The translations under genes were made by a program, and so were the position numbers. The notes beneath the pieces are model-generated. The model was not told the DNA's origin, did no database searches, and was given only the letters and a program-made list of their open reading frames with translations. From Podospora pseudocomata (lineage: Eukaryota > Ascomycota > Sordariomycetes > Sordariales > Podosporaceae): a DNA stretch of 64,000 nt. Shown here in pieces: positions 44,274 through 55,601 of the stretch. Location: the NCBI RefSeq assembly GCF_035222375.1, contig NC_085887.1:2145501-2209500 (forward strand). Reading direction: 5' to 3'. Within the stretch, counting starts at the first letter, position 1. Every line of letters begins with the position of its first letter.

Positions 44274-47200
44274 TCAAATAGCAATAAAAAAACTCTTCTC
44301 CCCCTCCCTCGCCTCCACCCTGGCCCTCTCAACAATAGGATCACAACAAGCCAACCTAATCCTCTCCACCGTCGCCGGGCTCTCCAACCTCAGCAGCCCA
44401 TCCCCCTTCTCATCCACCCCCACCCCCGCCTCAACACCATACTGCCTCCTCGCCGCCTTCAGCGCATCCCTGATAGCAAAGAAGACCGCACTCCCCATAA
44501 AAAGCGGCGGCTCACCCACCCCCCTGCTCCTCTGAATCGTCCTCAAATCCTTCCACTCCACATCTTTGAGCAAGCTCACATTAAAAACCTGCGGTATATC
44601 CCTGAAGCCAGGAATTTTGTAGTTCCCCGGACCGCGAGTAGCAAGGCTCCCCTTCATCGGTCCGTTCCTCAACCAAAGCGACTCTTCCATCGTAAAGAGC
44701 CCCAGACCCTGGATGAACGCCCCCTGGATCTGACCATAGTCAATAGCCGGGTTGATCGACTGCCCAACGTCCATTTTGATGTCCGCTCTCAGACAGGTCC
44801 AGGAGCCAGTCAAAGTGTCGATTTCGACTTCGGCGGCCGTGACGCCTTGGGTAAAGTAGAAAAACATCTTGCCCTTGTTCTCGCCCCAGACGTAGCCGAT
44901 CTCGGGGGTCTTGTAGAAGCCCTGGGCCGAGAGGTTGACTCTGTCAAAGTACGCGGCGTGGGCGAGTTCCTTCATTGTTGCCTTGGGCCCGAGCTTTTCA
45001 CGGTAGGGCTGGAGGCGGGTGTTGAGTTGTTGGCAGGCGTTGTAGATGGCGTAGCCGTTCAGGTCGGATGATGCCGATGCGGCAGTGGCAGACGCGTTGG
45101 CGACGGTGTTGGTGGCCGTCTCGGAGATGTAGACCGAGTCGAACGGAACGTTGAGTGCCTGGGCGGCAATCTGCGTCATCTTGGTGTGGAGACCTTGACC
45201 CATCTCCGTGCCACCGTGGGCGACGAGGACGGAACCATCGTGGTAAATGTGGACAAGAGCGCCGGCCTGGTTGAACCAAAGAGCTGTGAAGGAGATACCG
45301 AACTTTGTTGGGATGAGAGCCAGCCCGCGCTTGCGCCACTTGTGTGTGTCGTTGAATTTGGTGATTGCTTGCCGGCGAGCGGCATAGTCGCACTCTTCTT
45401 GAAGCTGCTTGTACATCAGAGGAACGTGCCAGTCAGTCAATGGTTGGTTAAAGTGAGTCTCCTCCAACGGCTTGTACATGTTGATCTCGCGGAACCGTTC
45501 AACAGGCATGCCGAGACGATCAGCGACTTCAGACATGTACTGTTCGGCGATGAACATGCCTTGGGGACCACCAAACCCGCGGAAAGCCGTGTTGGAGACG
45601 GTGTTGGTCTTGCAGATGCGGCCGCGGACGTGGATGTTGGGGATGAGGTAGCAGCCGTCGGAGTGCGTCATGGCGCGCTCACAGACAGCAGCGCTGAGAT
45701 CCCAAGACCAACCACCATTGTTGAAGATGTCGAGATCAAGGGCTTGGATCTTGCCATCTTTGTTGACGCCTACCTTCCACCGGCCGAGGAAGGGATGGCG
45801 CTGGCCCGAGGTGAGCATGTCCTCCTCGCGGGTGAGCATGGCACGAACTGGCCTGCGGGTCTTTTTAGCAGCGAGAGCGCAGTAGGAGCTCAGGGGAACG
45901 GATCTGGACTCCTTTCCGCCAAAGCCACCGCCCATGCGCTTGACTTTGACGACGACCTTGTTGGACTGGACACCAAGAACTTGGGAGGCGTAAACCTGGG
46001 CTTCGTTGGGGTTCTGGGTGCTGGACCAAATCTCCATCTCACCATCTTCAGGCTTGGGAATAGCAATCGCGGCGTTGGTCTCGAGATAGAAATGCTCTTG
46101 GCCGCCCATCCTGGCAACACCGGTGAAGGTGTAGTCACACTTCTCGAACGCGCCTTCCGGATCTCCCTTTTTGATCTCTCTGAAGAACTTGTAGAAGCTC
46201 TCTTTTTCGATGGCCTCCTCCATGGTGAAGATGGCAGGTAATTCCTCGTACTCGACCCTGACAGCGCGAGCACCCTCGGCAGCGCGAGCAGCAGATGTGG
46301 CGAGCACCATACCAATGACCTGGCCAGCAGTGTGCACCTCATCCTCGGCAAAAAAGACCTCCTCAAAGTGCGGCGCACCCCAACGGTTGGCTGCCGAGCC
46401 GGGCATGTCGTTCTTGTCGATGTAATCCACCACGCCTGGAACACCGAGCGCGGGCGAAAAGTCAACCGACAACAGCTTGGCGTGCGCTTTGGTCGAGAGG
46501 ACCATGCAGCCATGCAGCTCATTTCTCGCTGGTGGGATGTCGTCTGTGTATTGAGCTTCACCAGTTGCCTGCTTCAGCGCAGCAACATGGTTGTTCGACT
46601 TGCCGACAATCTCCTGCTCATATGCCGCCGCAGCCGCCTCGTCCTCTTTGCCAGTTGAGATCTCTCTTTCAATCTCCTCTACTGCCTCCTCATCCCTTTC
46701 ACCCTCAGCAAACTCCTTCATCGCATCATGATAGAACCTGTAAAAGAAGCCCAACGCCAATGACTTCCTGTAACTCGCCATACCACCGGGAACCCCAAAG
46801 CTCAGATCAAAGTCCTGGCTCAACGCAGTCATCGTGCCCTCCAACGTCTCCAACTCGGCAAACTTCTTCCCCTTCAAAAACTCGCCGGCCCTCTTCGCCG
46901 CCACCGTCATAGGCGCCATGCCGCCGTACACCAACCTCGCCTCCTCCACAGCCCCATCCTCACCCACCCTCACCCTCAACGCACCCGTCACGATAGCAAT
47001 GTCATCATCCTTCCTCTTCGCCTGCTTGTACGCCCTGAAAAGCTCGCCCTTTTCCCTCGTCACCGGGATCTTGATGCTGACCAGCACGGCATCGTCCGGC
47101 AAGCTTGTCTTTCTGTACCCCTGGAAAAACTCTTTCATCGGAAGTTCCGTCGTCTCGCCCAGCGATTTCGCCACCAAAACAGCATCAGCCGCCATCAAAA

Positions 47201-48468
47201 CAGGATTCAAATCCGAAATCGGACTCGCCGTCACCAGATTCCCCGCCGGCGTGCCAACATTCCTGATCTGCCTCCCAGCAAAGAACTTGAGCTGCTTGTG
47301 CAGCGCCTCGAAGACCTGCCCTCTCTTCTCCCCGTACTTCTCCCGTGCTTCCAGCGCGAGATGCTCCAGGTCAGTAAGCGTAATGTTGGCCCCCACCTCC
47401 AGCGAGTCCTCCTTGAACTCGTACTGTCTTAGCTCTGGGATATCAGCGACGTAAACACTGACTGGATACTGCACCGCCTTGAACTTGATCTCAATCTGCG
47501 TCTCCGTGCTGCCGCCGACAATCTTCGCCTGCGGAAACACAGACTTGATCTCCAACAGCTGCTCCAACGTCACCGGCCTGAACCACTTCTTGCGCTTGTT
47601 TCCAAACGCGAGTGGTTTAAGCTCGTGTTTCTTGAGCTGCGGGGGAAAGATCAGTTCCGTGTCGGGGTTGTGCTCGATCAACCCTGGCGGTGTGAACCTC
47701 TTGGTTACCTCTCCACCATCCACCTCTCTCCCACACCCACCCCCGCTGCCATTTTCCATACAGCAGCCTCCTTCCCTGCCACAGCCCCCATTTGCCGCTG
47801 CCTTTACTTTCCTCCCTGTCGTGGCAAAAGTCTGTGCTGCGTTCAGGATAGACCGGTACCCCGTGCATCTGCACAGGTTCCCATCAAATCCCTCCTCAAT
47901 CTCCTCTTCCGTGAGCTCTTCTTTGCTGTCGGCCTTGTTCCTTAACATCGAGTATAAGCTCATGACGATCCCCGGGGTGCAGAAGCCGCATTGGGAGCCA
48001 TTGCCCTTTGCTATCCTTTCTTGGGCTGGGTGTGGGCGGGAGACGTTGCCGATGCCTTCGACGGTGATGACATGTTTGCCGTCGATGGCGACGAGGGGGG
48101 CGAGACAGGCGTTGATGGAGGCGTGGTAGATTTTCTTGGTGGTTGGGTTGAAGCCCGAGAGGACGAGGGTGCAGGCGCCGCAGCCGCCTTCAGAGCAGCC
48201 GCTGGGGGGGGATGTTAATGATATGCCGGGGATACAAAAGGAGGAAGAGGAAGAAGAAGAAGGAGGAGGAGGAGGAGGAGGGGACATACAGCTTGGTGCC
48301 AGTTAGGCCGATGCCTCGCAGGTATTCAAGAAGGGTGGCCTCTGGGTCGACATCGTCAAGGACAACACGGGTGCCGTTCAGGTAAAATGTAATGGTATCA
48401 GAATACTCTGTCGACAGAGAGGCTGTAGGAGCTGTGGCGGGGGTGGTGGCTATGGCGGAGGGTGCCAT
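44274..48468 (-). CDS. XDH: Xanthine dehydrogenase (purine hydroxylase I), 1368 aa
   Basis: Oxidises hypoxanthine to xanthine and xanthine to urate with NAD+, in purine use as nitrogen source (hxA in Aspergillus). Exons 48468-48290 and 48201-44274; the 88-nt intron splits the codon before the first iron-sulfur motif. Domains in order: [2Fe-2S] ferredoxin (GCSEGGCGACTLVLSG, Cys62/67/70); a second [2Fe-2S] domain (GSQCGFCTPG, GNLCRCTGYRSI); FAD domain (AKIVGGSTETQIE, FAGRQIRNVGTPAGNLVTAS); and molybdopterin domain (GGQEHFYLETNAA, MGGGFGGKESRS, AFRGFGGPQG, HGGTEMGQGLHTKM) with the catalytic Glu1290 in RGVGEPPLF. All key residues are present and the length is normal. It is divergent from the ALDH gene across a promoter with a UaY-type site. 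Confidence 0.95.
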
Positions 48469-49841
48469 GTTGAAATCGGGGGAACCAGTGGTGTTCGTCC
48501 CAAGTGTCTAGTCTTTCTTGGTTGCTTTCCCTAGATGTCAAAAACAGGGAGAGCTAGAGTAGTAAGGAACCGAGAATTAAAAACCAAAAACCAAAAAGAA
48601 CAAAGAACCGGTCGGTCGGGGAGATGGGTGCTACTGCCGGTATTTATTAATGCTACAAAGAGATATCACCGGGTATCAGGATAGCATCCAATCCCCTTTC
48701 TGTCAACTAAATGGCCATGGGATGGCAGTTGCATGCAGTGGACGTCACCAGCACCGGGCGCGTGGCAAGCTTCCCTCCTCCACCAAGGCTCTTATCGGTT
48801 GAACGCGGGGGTACCTCTCGGAGCTCCCCCGCTGCCCACAGGGCTGCTTATCCACTTATCGCCGGTGCCCGATCCCACCTCCCCGCATTCAAGAAACCTG
48901 GAAGCAGGCAGACTGCAGACCTTTGCTTCTGTACTACCAGATACAAGAGACAAACAGCCTATGAGCTGCCAGCCGTTGTTAACAAACACTTCCACGAAGA
49001 GCCATCTAACTTGAAAGCCAACCGTTCGGTCAACTTCCCGGCAGCCGTTCGTCTTGGAGGTTTACCTATCGGCCGGGTGGGGTTCAGACAGCTAGGGGAC
49101 GTCCCCACTCTTGACGTCGGCCGCCTCCGACTGCGTGGCTGTCGGCGCGTTCCATACCCTAACCCTGTGTCTTCACCTCTGTTTCACCTTCCATCCCCAA
49201 GGCTTCACTCAAGCACCCACTCATGTTACACTTTCAAAGACTCATGGGATAAACCCAAGTATTTCTTTCTCAAGCACTCCCACCATCCGATCCAACGTCA
49301 AGGTTGTTTTCCGTCCTCGCAACGTCCACACTAACTACCCCTCAGATTTCAATGTTGGTGTCTCGTATCACGATCAGGTCCCGTCAGTAAAAGACCTCTC
49401 GATGATTTTACAAGGCCTACGATGCATATCCAAGGCCACTTCATTATCGAGGTGCTTATCGACTTGGTATCTTGAAAGGCCTGTTGACCTGTTGTTGAAG
49501 TCCCTTATATCCAGTAGCAAATATACAAGTGGGCAGCCACCCCATCTGCCGTCCCCGGAAACAACGATAGCAAGCGCTAGACTGACGGAACCCCTCCTTT
49601 CTCCGCATCCAACCTCTAACAACCACCAGTCGGGACTTGGCGATGGAGCCCTACACGAACGTCAGAAAAAATGCCGTTGGCTTATGATCCGGTGGGGAAA
49701 CGTGTGCCGGCCGGGTATTTTGCTTCATGCGGGATTCGGCCAGGTGGTAGTCTTATATATCACTCCTTATCGCCCACATTTTTTGCTTTCTTGTCTGTGA
49801 CGATTTCACATACCTAGGTAAATAAACAGAAGGAACAAAAT
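48469..49841. promoter_or_regulatory. Divergent promoter region, XDH / ALDH
   Basis: About 1.37 kb between two outward-facing genes. It contains one TCGG-N6-CCGA element and at least four CTTATC (GATAAG) sites, at 48791-48796, 48847-48852, 48855-48860 and 49455-49460. GATAAG is bound by nitrogen-control GATA factors (AreA/NIT2); two of the sites are three bases apart. Short ORFs here lack bias. Confidence 0.6.
49117..49130. promoter_or_regulatory. UaY/PCO-1-type site TCGG-N6-CCGA
   Basis: TCGGCCGCCTCCGA fits the palindromic consensus reported for UaY, the Zn2Cys6 activator of purine catabolism genes in Aspergillus. It lies about 650 bp upstream of the XDH start and about 710 bp upstream of the ALDH start. 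The consensus has eight fixed bases, so one chance match per roughly 65 kb is expected; its placement in the XDH promoter is what makes it convincing. Confidence 0.6.
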
Positions 49842-51338
49842 ATGCAGCTCCAGTTCTACAACATCATCAACGATGAGCTCCGCGGAAGCGAAGACACTCA
49901 CACCGTGACCGATCCCCGAACAGAAGAGGAGCTCTGGCCCTGCCCAATCGCAACCGCCTCGGACTTTGAAGATGCCGTCGCGGCCGCCTCCAAGGCATTC
50001 CTCACCTGGTCACAAACCAGCCTCGCCGAGCGTCAAGCCTTGCTCGTGAAGCTGGCCGACAACATCAAGGAGCACGGAGACGAGCTCGCAGCTATTCTCG
50101 CCAGAGAGACCGGCAAATCCGTATGTGCTCATCATCCCGCTCACCTTGTCAAGTTTGAGCAGCAGCAGCAGCAGCTTACCAAGACTTACCAGACCATCCT
50201 CGCCAACATCGACGTCCAAGCCGCCATCGCCCAATCCCTCTACTACTCCCAAAACGGCCTCTCGGACGAGATCCAGCACGAGGACGACCACTCCAGAGTC
50301 ATCGCCACCCACATCCCCATCGGCACCGTCGGCGCCATCTGCCCCTGGAACTTCCCCCTCATCCTCTCCAACATCAAGATTGTCTCCTCCCTCGTGACGG
50401 GGAACTGCGTCATCGTCAAACCCTCCCCCTTCACCCCTTACGCCGTCCTCAAGCACATCGAACTAGCCAGGGGGATCTTCCCCCCGGGCGTGCTGCAGGT
50501 GCTGAACGGGGGAGCGGAGCTGGGGGCGGCGATGTGCTCCCACCCGGGGATTCACAAGATATCCTTCACAGGGCAGACGTCAACCGGGAAAAAAGTCATG
50601 GCTGCTTGCGCAAAGACTTTGAAAAAGGTCACGCTTGAGCTGGCGGGAAACGATGCTTGTATTGTGCTTCCTGATGCAGATCTTGACAAGGCGGTGCCGA
50701 GCATCGCTTCTGGGGGTTTCTTCAACGCAGGTCAGGTTTGTGTCGCGAGTAAGAGGATCTACGTCCACGAGGGCATTTATGACGAGTTCCTGGAGAGGTT
50801 GGTGAGGGAGGTGGAGGAAAAGTATAAGGTCCAGGAGGATGGGACGGTGCCGAGCGTGTTTGGGCCGGTGGACAATAAGTTGCAGTTTGAGATTGTCAAG
50901 GGGATTATTGAGGACTGCAAGAGGAGGGGGTTTGACATCAGGACGGGGGGGAAGACGGTTGATGTGGCCGAGAGTGGGAAGGGGTTTTGGTTGGAGCCTA
51001 CGATTGTCAGTCGGCCGGAGGAGGGGAGCTTGTTGGTGCAGGAGGAGCAGTTCGGGCCGGTGTTGCCGATTTTGGGGTGGAGTGATGAGGATGATGTGGT
51101 GAGGAGGGCGAATTTGGCGAATGCTGGGTTGGGCGCGTCGGTTTATTCAAGGGACTTGAAGGAGGCGGAGAGAGTTGCCAGGAGGTTGGAGGCGGGGAGT
51201 GTTTGGATCAATCAGAGTGAGAGGCCGAACTTTGCGGCTTATTTCAGCGGGATCAAGGATTCTGGCTTTGGGGGGGAGATGGGGAGACAGGGCTTGCTGA
51301 GTTATGCTTACACCAAGTGTTTGCATTTTACAAAGTGA
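49842..51338 (+). CDS. NAD(P)-dependent aldehyde dehydrogenase, 474 aa
   Basis: Oxidises an aldehyde to the acid; substrate not clear from sequence. Exons 49842-50120 and 50193-51338. The 72-nt intron (GTATGT donor, CAG acceptor) is a multiple of three without a stop. Visible hallmarks: the cofactor fold IGTVGAICPWNFPLILSNIK, SFTGQTSTGKKV (NAD-binding), general base Glu about 241 in KVTLELAGNDACIVL, catalytic Cys about 275 in FFNAGQVCVASKRIYV, EEQFGPVLPILGW, and a C-terminus IKDSGFGGEMGRQGLLSYAY. The usual ELGG is ELAG here. The length is close to the family's normal 475-500. There is no targeting signal, so it is likely cytosolic. It shares its promoter region with xanthine dehydrogenase, which may point to co-regulation. 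Confidence 0.92.
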   Translation: MQLQFYNIINDELRGSEDTHTVTDPRTEEELWPCPIATASDFEDAVAAASKAFLTWSQTSLAERQALLVKLADNIKEHGDELAAILARETGKSVCAHHPAHLVKFEQQQQQLTKTYQTILANIDVQAAIAQSLYYSQNGLSDEIQHEDDHSRVIATHIPIGTVGAICPWNFPLILSNIKIVSSLVTGNCVIVKPSPFTPYAVLKHIELARGIFPPGVLQVLNGGAELGAAMCSHPGIHKISFTGQTSTGKKVMAACAKTLKKVTLELAGNDACIVLPDADLDKAVPSIASGGFFNAGQVCVASKRIYVHEGIYDEFLERLVREVEEKYKVQEDGTVPSVFGPVDNKLQFEIVKGIIEDCKRRGFDIRTGGKTVDVAESGKGFWLEPTIVSRPEEGSLLVQEEQFGPVLPILGWSDEDDVVRRANLANAGLGASVYSRDLKEAERVARRLEAGSVWINQSERPNFAAYFSGIKDSGFGGEMGRQGLLSYAYTKCLHFTK

Positions 51339-52142
51339 GGGAGGAGGATGTGATGGGTTACCCATGTGGGTGTAGCTACTTTATCATGAGCAATCATGAA
51401 CAGGGGAGGTCAACCCGAGGCAGCACCAGCCCCTCTTCCCCAGATTTTGAGCCTTGGCAATGAGGAGCTTCCCCACAAACGGAGGCGGGCAGCGTGCCAA
51501 GAACCCGCTCAAGTGTGCTGACTCGTCTCCGAAATCCGTTCAACACCTCGAGTCCAACAATCCCGGTCTCTGGAAAGACAAATTTCAATCTTTGATATTG
51601 GCCTTGATAGCGAGTTCCTCACAGAGGGGGAGGTACGGTAGACTGAGCCTCCTCAAAATCAGAACTCGTCGCAGCAAATGGTCGAATCTCGCCAAGACCA
51701 GGCATCACATGGCAGCAGCCTTCTCTCGATGGCATCGTCACCTCACCAAAAGGGTCACCAATTCGTCTCTTGAAGTAAACCCTTACAGATCTACAAGCTA
51801 AAGTAAACAACACGTTGAAGTGTTCATCTCCACGATCTCTCGAATCAGAGATAACCGAGACGCGAACCCTCTCGCGTGCTCAGTTGTGGCAACATACTGG
51901 CTAGCTTTCGATGCCTCGGCACAGCAACCCAATCCCCGCATTTCAAATGCTGGGGAAGCAAACGTGGGGAAGCCGTTTGCCTCCCTTTCATTGGGACCTG
52001 CGTTCTTGGACCGGGGTGTAGGTGTCACTGAGCACCTTCAGATATAAAACCGTCTTTCGCTTCACTCTTTCTTTCTTGATACCGTTTATTTTGATCATTC
52101 AACCTTGGCAACAAACATCCCCCCTCACACACAACAATCACA
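51339..52142. other. Intergenic, ALDH 3' / thiolase promoter
   Basis: About 800 bp. ORF 51454-51801 has no bias. A TATA-like ATATAAAA lies about 100 bp before the thiolase ATG (near 52041). Confidence 0.45.
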
Positions 52143-53588
52143 ATGGCACCCAAATCCAAAGCCCCCGTCTACGTCCTCGGCGTAGGCATGACCAAGTTCA
52201 TCAAGCCCCGCGGCAAGGTAGACTACACCGAGCTCGGCTATGAAGCCGGCATCAAAGCCCTCCTCGACGCCGGCATCACCTACGACGACGTCGACAATGG
52301 CGTCGCTTGCTTCTGCTACGGCGATTCGACCTCTGGCCAGCGTGTCTTTTACCAGTTTGGCATGACGCAGATTCCCATCGTCAACGTCAACAACAACTGC
52401 TCTACTGGGTCTACTGGTCTCTACATGGGCCGGACCCTCATTGCGTCTGGAGCGTCTGATTGCGCATTGGTGGTGGGCTGGGAGAAGATGATGCCCGGAA
52501 GCTTGGGCTCTCACTGGAACGACAGGGAGAACCCCATCGGCACGACGTATGTGATGATGGCGCAGACCAGGGGGTTGAGCAAGGCCCCGGGGGCGCCGCA
52601 GATCTTCGGGAATGCAGGGAGGGAGTACATGGAGAAGTGAGCTTCCTCTTGGTCGCATCTTTGGTGACATGCATCACTGACGCACGACTTCAGGTATGGC
52701 GCCAGAAAAGAGGACTTTGCCGAGATCGCCCGCATCAACCACGCCCACTCCGTCAACAACCCCTACTCTCAGTTCCAGGACGTCTATACCCTCGAGCAGA
52801 TCATGCAGTCCCCCGCCGTCCACGAGCCCCTCACCAAGCTCCAGTGCTGCCCTACCTCTGACGGTGGTGCCGCCGCTGTCCTGGTCTCCCAATCCTTCCT
52901 CGACGCCCACCCCCACCTCAAAGACCGCGCCATTCTCATCGCCGGTCAGGCTCTCACCACCGACGCGCCATCGCTCTTCTCCAAGTCCTCCATTGATCTT
53001 GTGGGCCGGGAGATGACCCAGCGCGCGGCTGAGATCGCCCTGGGGGAAGCAGGCATCACGGCTAGAGACTGCCAAGTCTGCGAACTCCACGACTGCTTTT
53101 CCGCCAACGAGATGTGTCTTATTGACGCCCTTGGGTTGTCCGAACCGGGCAAGGCGCACGAGTTTGTCAGGAGCGGGGCGATCACTTACGGGCCCAACAC
53201 CAAGGTTGTGGTGAATCCTTCTGGGGGGTTGATCTCGAAGGGGCACCCGCTCGGGGCGACGGGTATCGCGCAGTGTGCCGAGCTGGTCTGGCATCTGAGG
53301 GGGTGGGCTAACAACCGGGCGGTGAAGGGGACGAAGTATGCGCTGCAGCATAATTTGGGGTTGGGGGGCGCGGCGGTGGTGACTGTTTACAAGAGGCCTG
53401 ATGGGCAGGAGGCGAGCGTGTTGGGGAGTGAGGAGGTGGGGAGGGTGAGTTGGGTTGGGTATAACCCGGCGGTGGAGGCGAGGGGGTTTACGGAGGAGCA
53501 GGCTGACAAGGTGAGGAGTAAGAGGAGGAGTGAGTTTGCGTTGACGAAGACGCTGCAGTTAATGAAGCAGGCTCAGGCGAAGGTTTAG
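52143..53588 (+). CDS. SCP2-type thiolase (lipid-transfer protein/thiolase family), 462 aa
   Basis: A thiolase-fold enzyme of the SCPx/non-specific lipid-transfer type, which act on branched or sterol-like acyl-CoAs in peroxisomes. Exons 52143-52636 and 52694-53588; the 57-nt intron is GTGAGC...CAG. Hallmarks: VYVLGVGMTKFIKPRG, YTELGYEAGIKALLDAGI, the nucleophile Cys in NNNCSTGSTGLYMG (about 86), CCPTSDGGAAAVLVS, CELHDCFSANEM (catalytic His and Cys) and SGGLISKGHPLGATGIAQCA (catalytic His). It ends QAQAKV, so a C-terminal SKL-type peroxisomal signal is absent; the longer C-terminus (about 60 residues past the thiolase core) has no SCP2 domain. It lies directly downstream of the ALDH on the same strand, but the 0.8-kb gap argues for separate transcription. 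Confidence 0.88.
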
Positions 53589-53943
53589 GGGGGCTGCAGG
53601 ATGGGTTGTATATATGGTATGGTATGGTATGGTATGGTATGTGTGGACATGATTGCGTTTTGCTTTTGGGACAATATTGAACTTTTGTTGAAAATCCGGC
53701 CGTGGTTTAGTTCGTCCCATCGAACATGAGGCAATTTTTACTTGTACACGGTCATTCAGCCCCTCGTGTTCTCTCGGCTATCCACCAACGCCTCGCTGCC
53801 TCCTGATGTGTGTTCTTCGTGATCGCCTGCCCAATCTCCCAACGGCATCCATGTCCCATGTATAATCAAGCCTGTCTAAAGAAAGAGTTTCACCCACGCC
53901 CGCTCAACCCTGCGGGATACGAAGCATTCATACCCATCACAGA
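53589..53943. other. Convergent 3' region, thiolase / membrane protein
   Basis: About 355 bp between two gene ends. Apart from the pentanucleotide repeat, nothing was recognised. Confidence 0.45.
53612..53641. repeat. (TATGG)n pentanucleotide repeat
   Basis: Five TATGG units just past the thiolase stop, probably in its 3'UTR. Confidence 0.8.
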
Positions 53944-54334
53944 TTACCTCGCCGGCCCTCCCCTGATCATAACCTCCCAATCGGCCATCTCCTCGCTTTC
54001 CTCTGCCCGATCGTCAAAAGCAACACTCCCCCTCTTGACCCTCGCCTTTTGGGGTGGAACGATAACCACCGAGTTTCTGGCTCCCCTTCTTGAGCCCTCA
54101 CCGCGCGTTGCCCCCCCACCACTACCGGACGATGATGATGCTTCCCCAGCAGCACGATCCGGCACGTAATCAACGTTGACCTCCTCCACGACCTCCACAC
54201 TCACAGTCTTGATGATCCCCCTCGGCCACCAGTTCCCTGACTCGAGGTCGATCTCCTCGCCCTCAAAGTAAGTCCCTTCACCATCGCTACTGCTATGCCT
54301 GTCATCGTCGTACTTGTCGTGGTGGTGGTGGTGG

Positions 54335-54413
<79 letters not shown>

Positions 54414-55601
54414 GGAAGAAACTCCCCAGGCTGCTCACGCTGGCGGAGTGCCCCTGTCTGTTGTGTCCGTTTGACACTTCGGCTGCTGTGCTGTTGCTGT
54501 GGAGTGATTTGTGGGAGCTGGCGCGGGAGGAGGCACGGGTGATGGTTCGAGTGATGCTCCCCGCTCTGCTTGACGAGGACTTGCCTGTCTTTCTGCTCCT
54601 TGATGTGCCCGCGGAGGAGGTGCTCTGGAATGGAGTCCTCCGCCTGGACCCCTTCCCGCGTGAGGCAAACAGCGTCCCAAAGGTTAATATATTCGCCGCG
54701 ACCAGACCCAGATTTTGCTCCAGGGTCGCCATGAGGCTGGCGTAGGAGTGATCGGGGGTGTAAACTCCCAGCCCGCTTGTTTGTGCCGTCCTTGCTGTCC
54801 CGACAATGGCGAAGATTCCCGACCTGAGTAGGGTCATCACATGTTAGCAACCCCCCTCCTCTTCTTACAAACTCGAAAGATGAAAACCCACGCAGAACAA
54901 ACCCCAAACGCCCCCCAATACTCCCACCCCGTGTTCCCATCCCCCAAACCCATGCCAAAAATCACAACCGAGAACCCCCCCAAGAAAAACCAAGTAAAAA
55001 CCCCAAACGCCCCCTGGAAAAACCCAAAATCCCTCTGCACACCCACGTCCCAGCAACTCCCCTCCACCTCCCCCCCCCTCCAGATCTTTTCGAGCGGTCT
55101 ACACTGCAAGTTCACCGTCAACGCGAAAGCAAAATTCACCACGGCCATAACGAGTACCAATCCCCCCAACAAAAACCGCCATTGGCTCCCCTTCCCGGAA
55201 AGAACCCTCATGTAGACAAGACAGATGGCTATCTTGCTGAAGGTGACACTCATGAGATACCACGGCCGGCCCAGAACGTCGTATTCAAGTGCCCGGACGG
55301 GGGAAGAGGTGGTGGACTCGACAAGGGTGAAGCTTGTCGAGATGAGGGCTACTAGCTACAACCTCTGTCAGTACATAACGGGAAGAGGTCATGGAAGGGG
55401 GCGTACCGTGGCGATGAGGCTTCCCCAGTCGTCAGCCTTGTATCTACCATTCCCAGCTCTGTGTTGTCGTGGAAGGCAAAAGAATCGCACAAATGTTGTT
55501 GAGAAGGCGGATGCTGCTGTTGCCAGCGAGAAGGAAAGGAGGACGGGGCCGAGGGAGAGGTCCGCCTCTAGCGGTGGTGGTGTTGGTTGGGAAGGGTCCA
55601 T
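53944..55601 (-). CDS. Pth11/rhodopsin-like fungal membrane protein with a poly-Asn tract (frame change in one exon)
   Basis: Multi-pass membrane protein of the fungal rhodopsin-domain/Pth11-like type, a family that includes surface receptors. Exons 55601-55407, 55355-54869 and 54823-53944; the introns have good signals (GTACGC...TAG; GTAAGA with a GCTAAC branch point). Family phrases: RYKADDWGSLIAT, VLGRPWYLMSVTFSKIAICL, NLQCRPLEKIW, CWDVGVQRDFGFFQGAFGVF and SGIFAIVGTARTAQTSG. The exons do not sum to a multiple of three: near 54960, after SVVIF, the frame consistent with the rest shifts by one base (one base short), in a T/G homopolymer context. This is either a real mutation or an assembly indel. 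The cytoplasmic tail is Ser-rich with about 24 Asn and five His from a microsatellite. Confidence 0.65.
54320..54406. repeat. (GTG)n(GTT)n microsatellite, coding
   Basis: Five GTG and about 24 GTT units; on the minus strand these are Asn and His codons in the tail of the Pth11-like protein. Confidence 0.88.

Noticed and set aside
45186-46241. 351-codon plus-strand ORF inside xanthine dehydrogenase
   Set aside because: Mirror of the codon pattern of the XDH coding strand; no independent motif.
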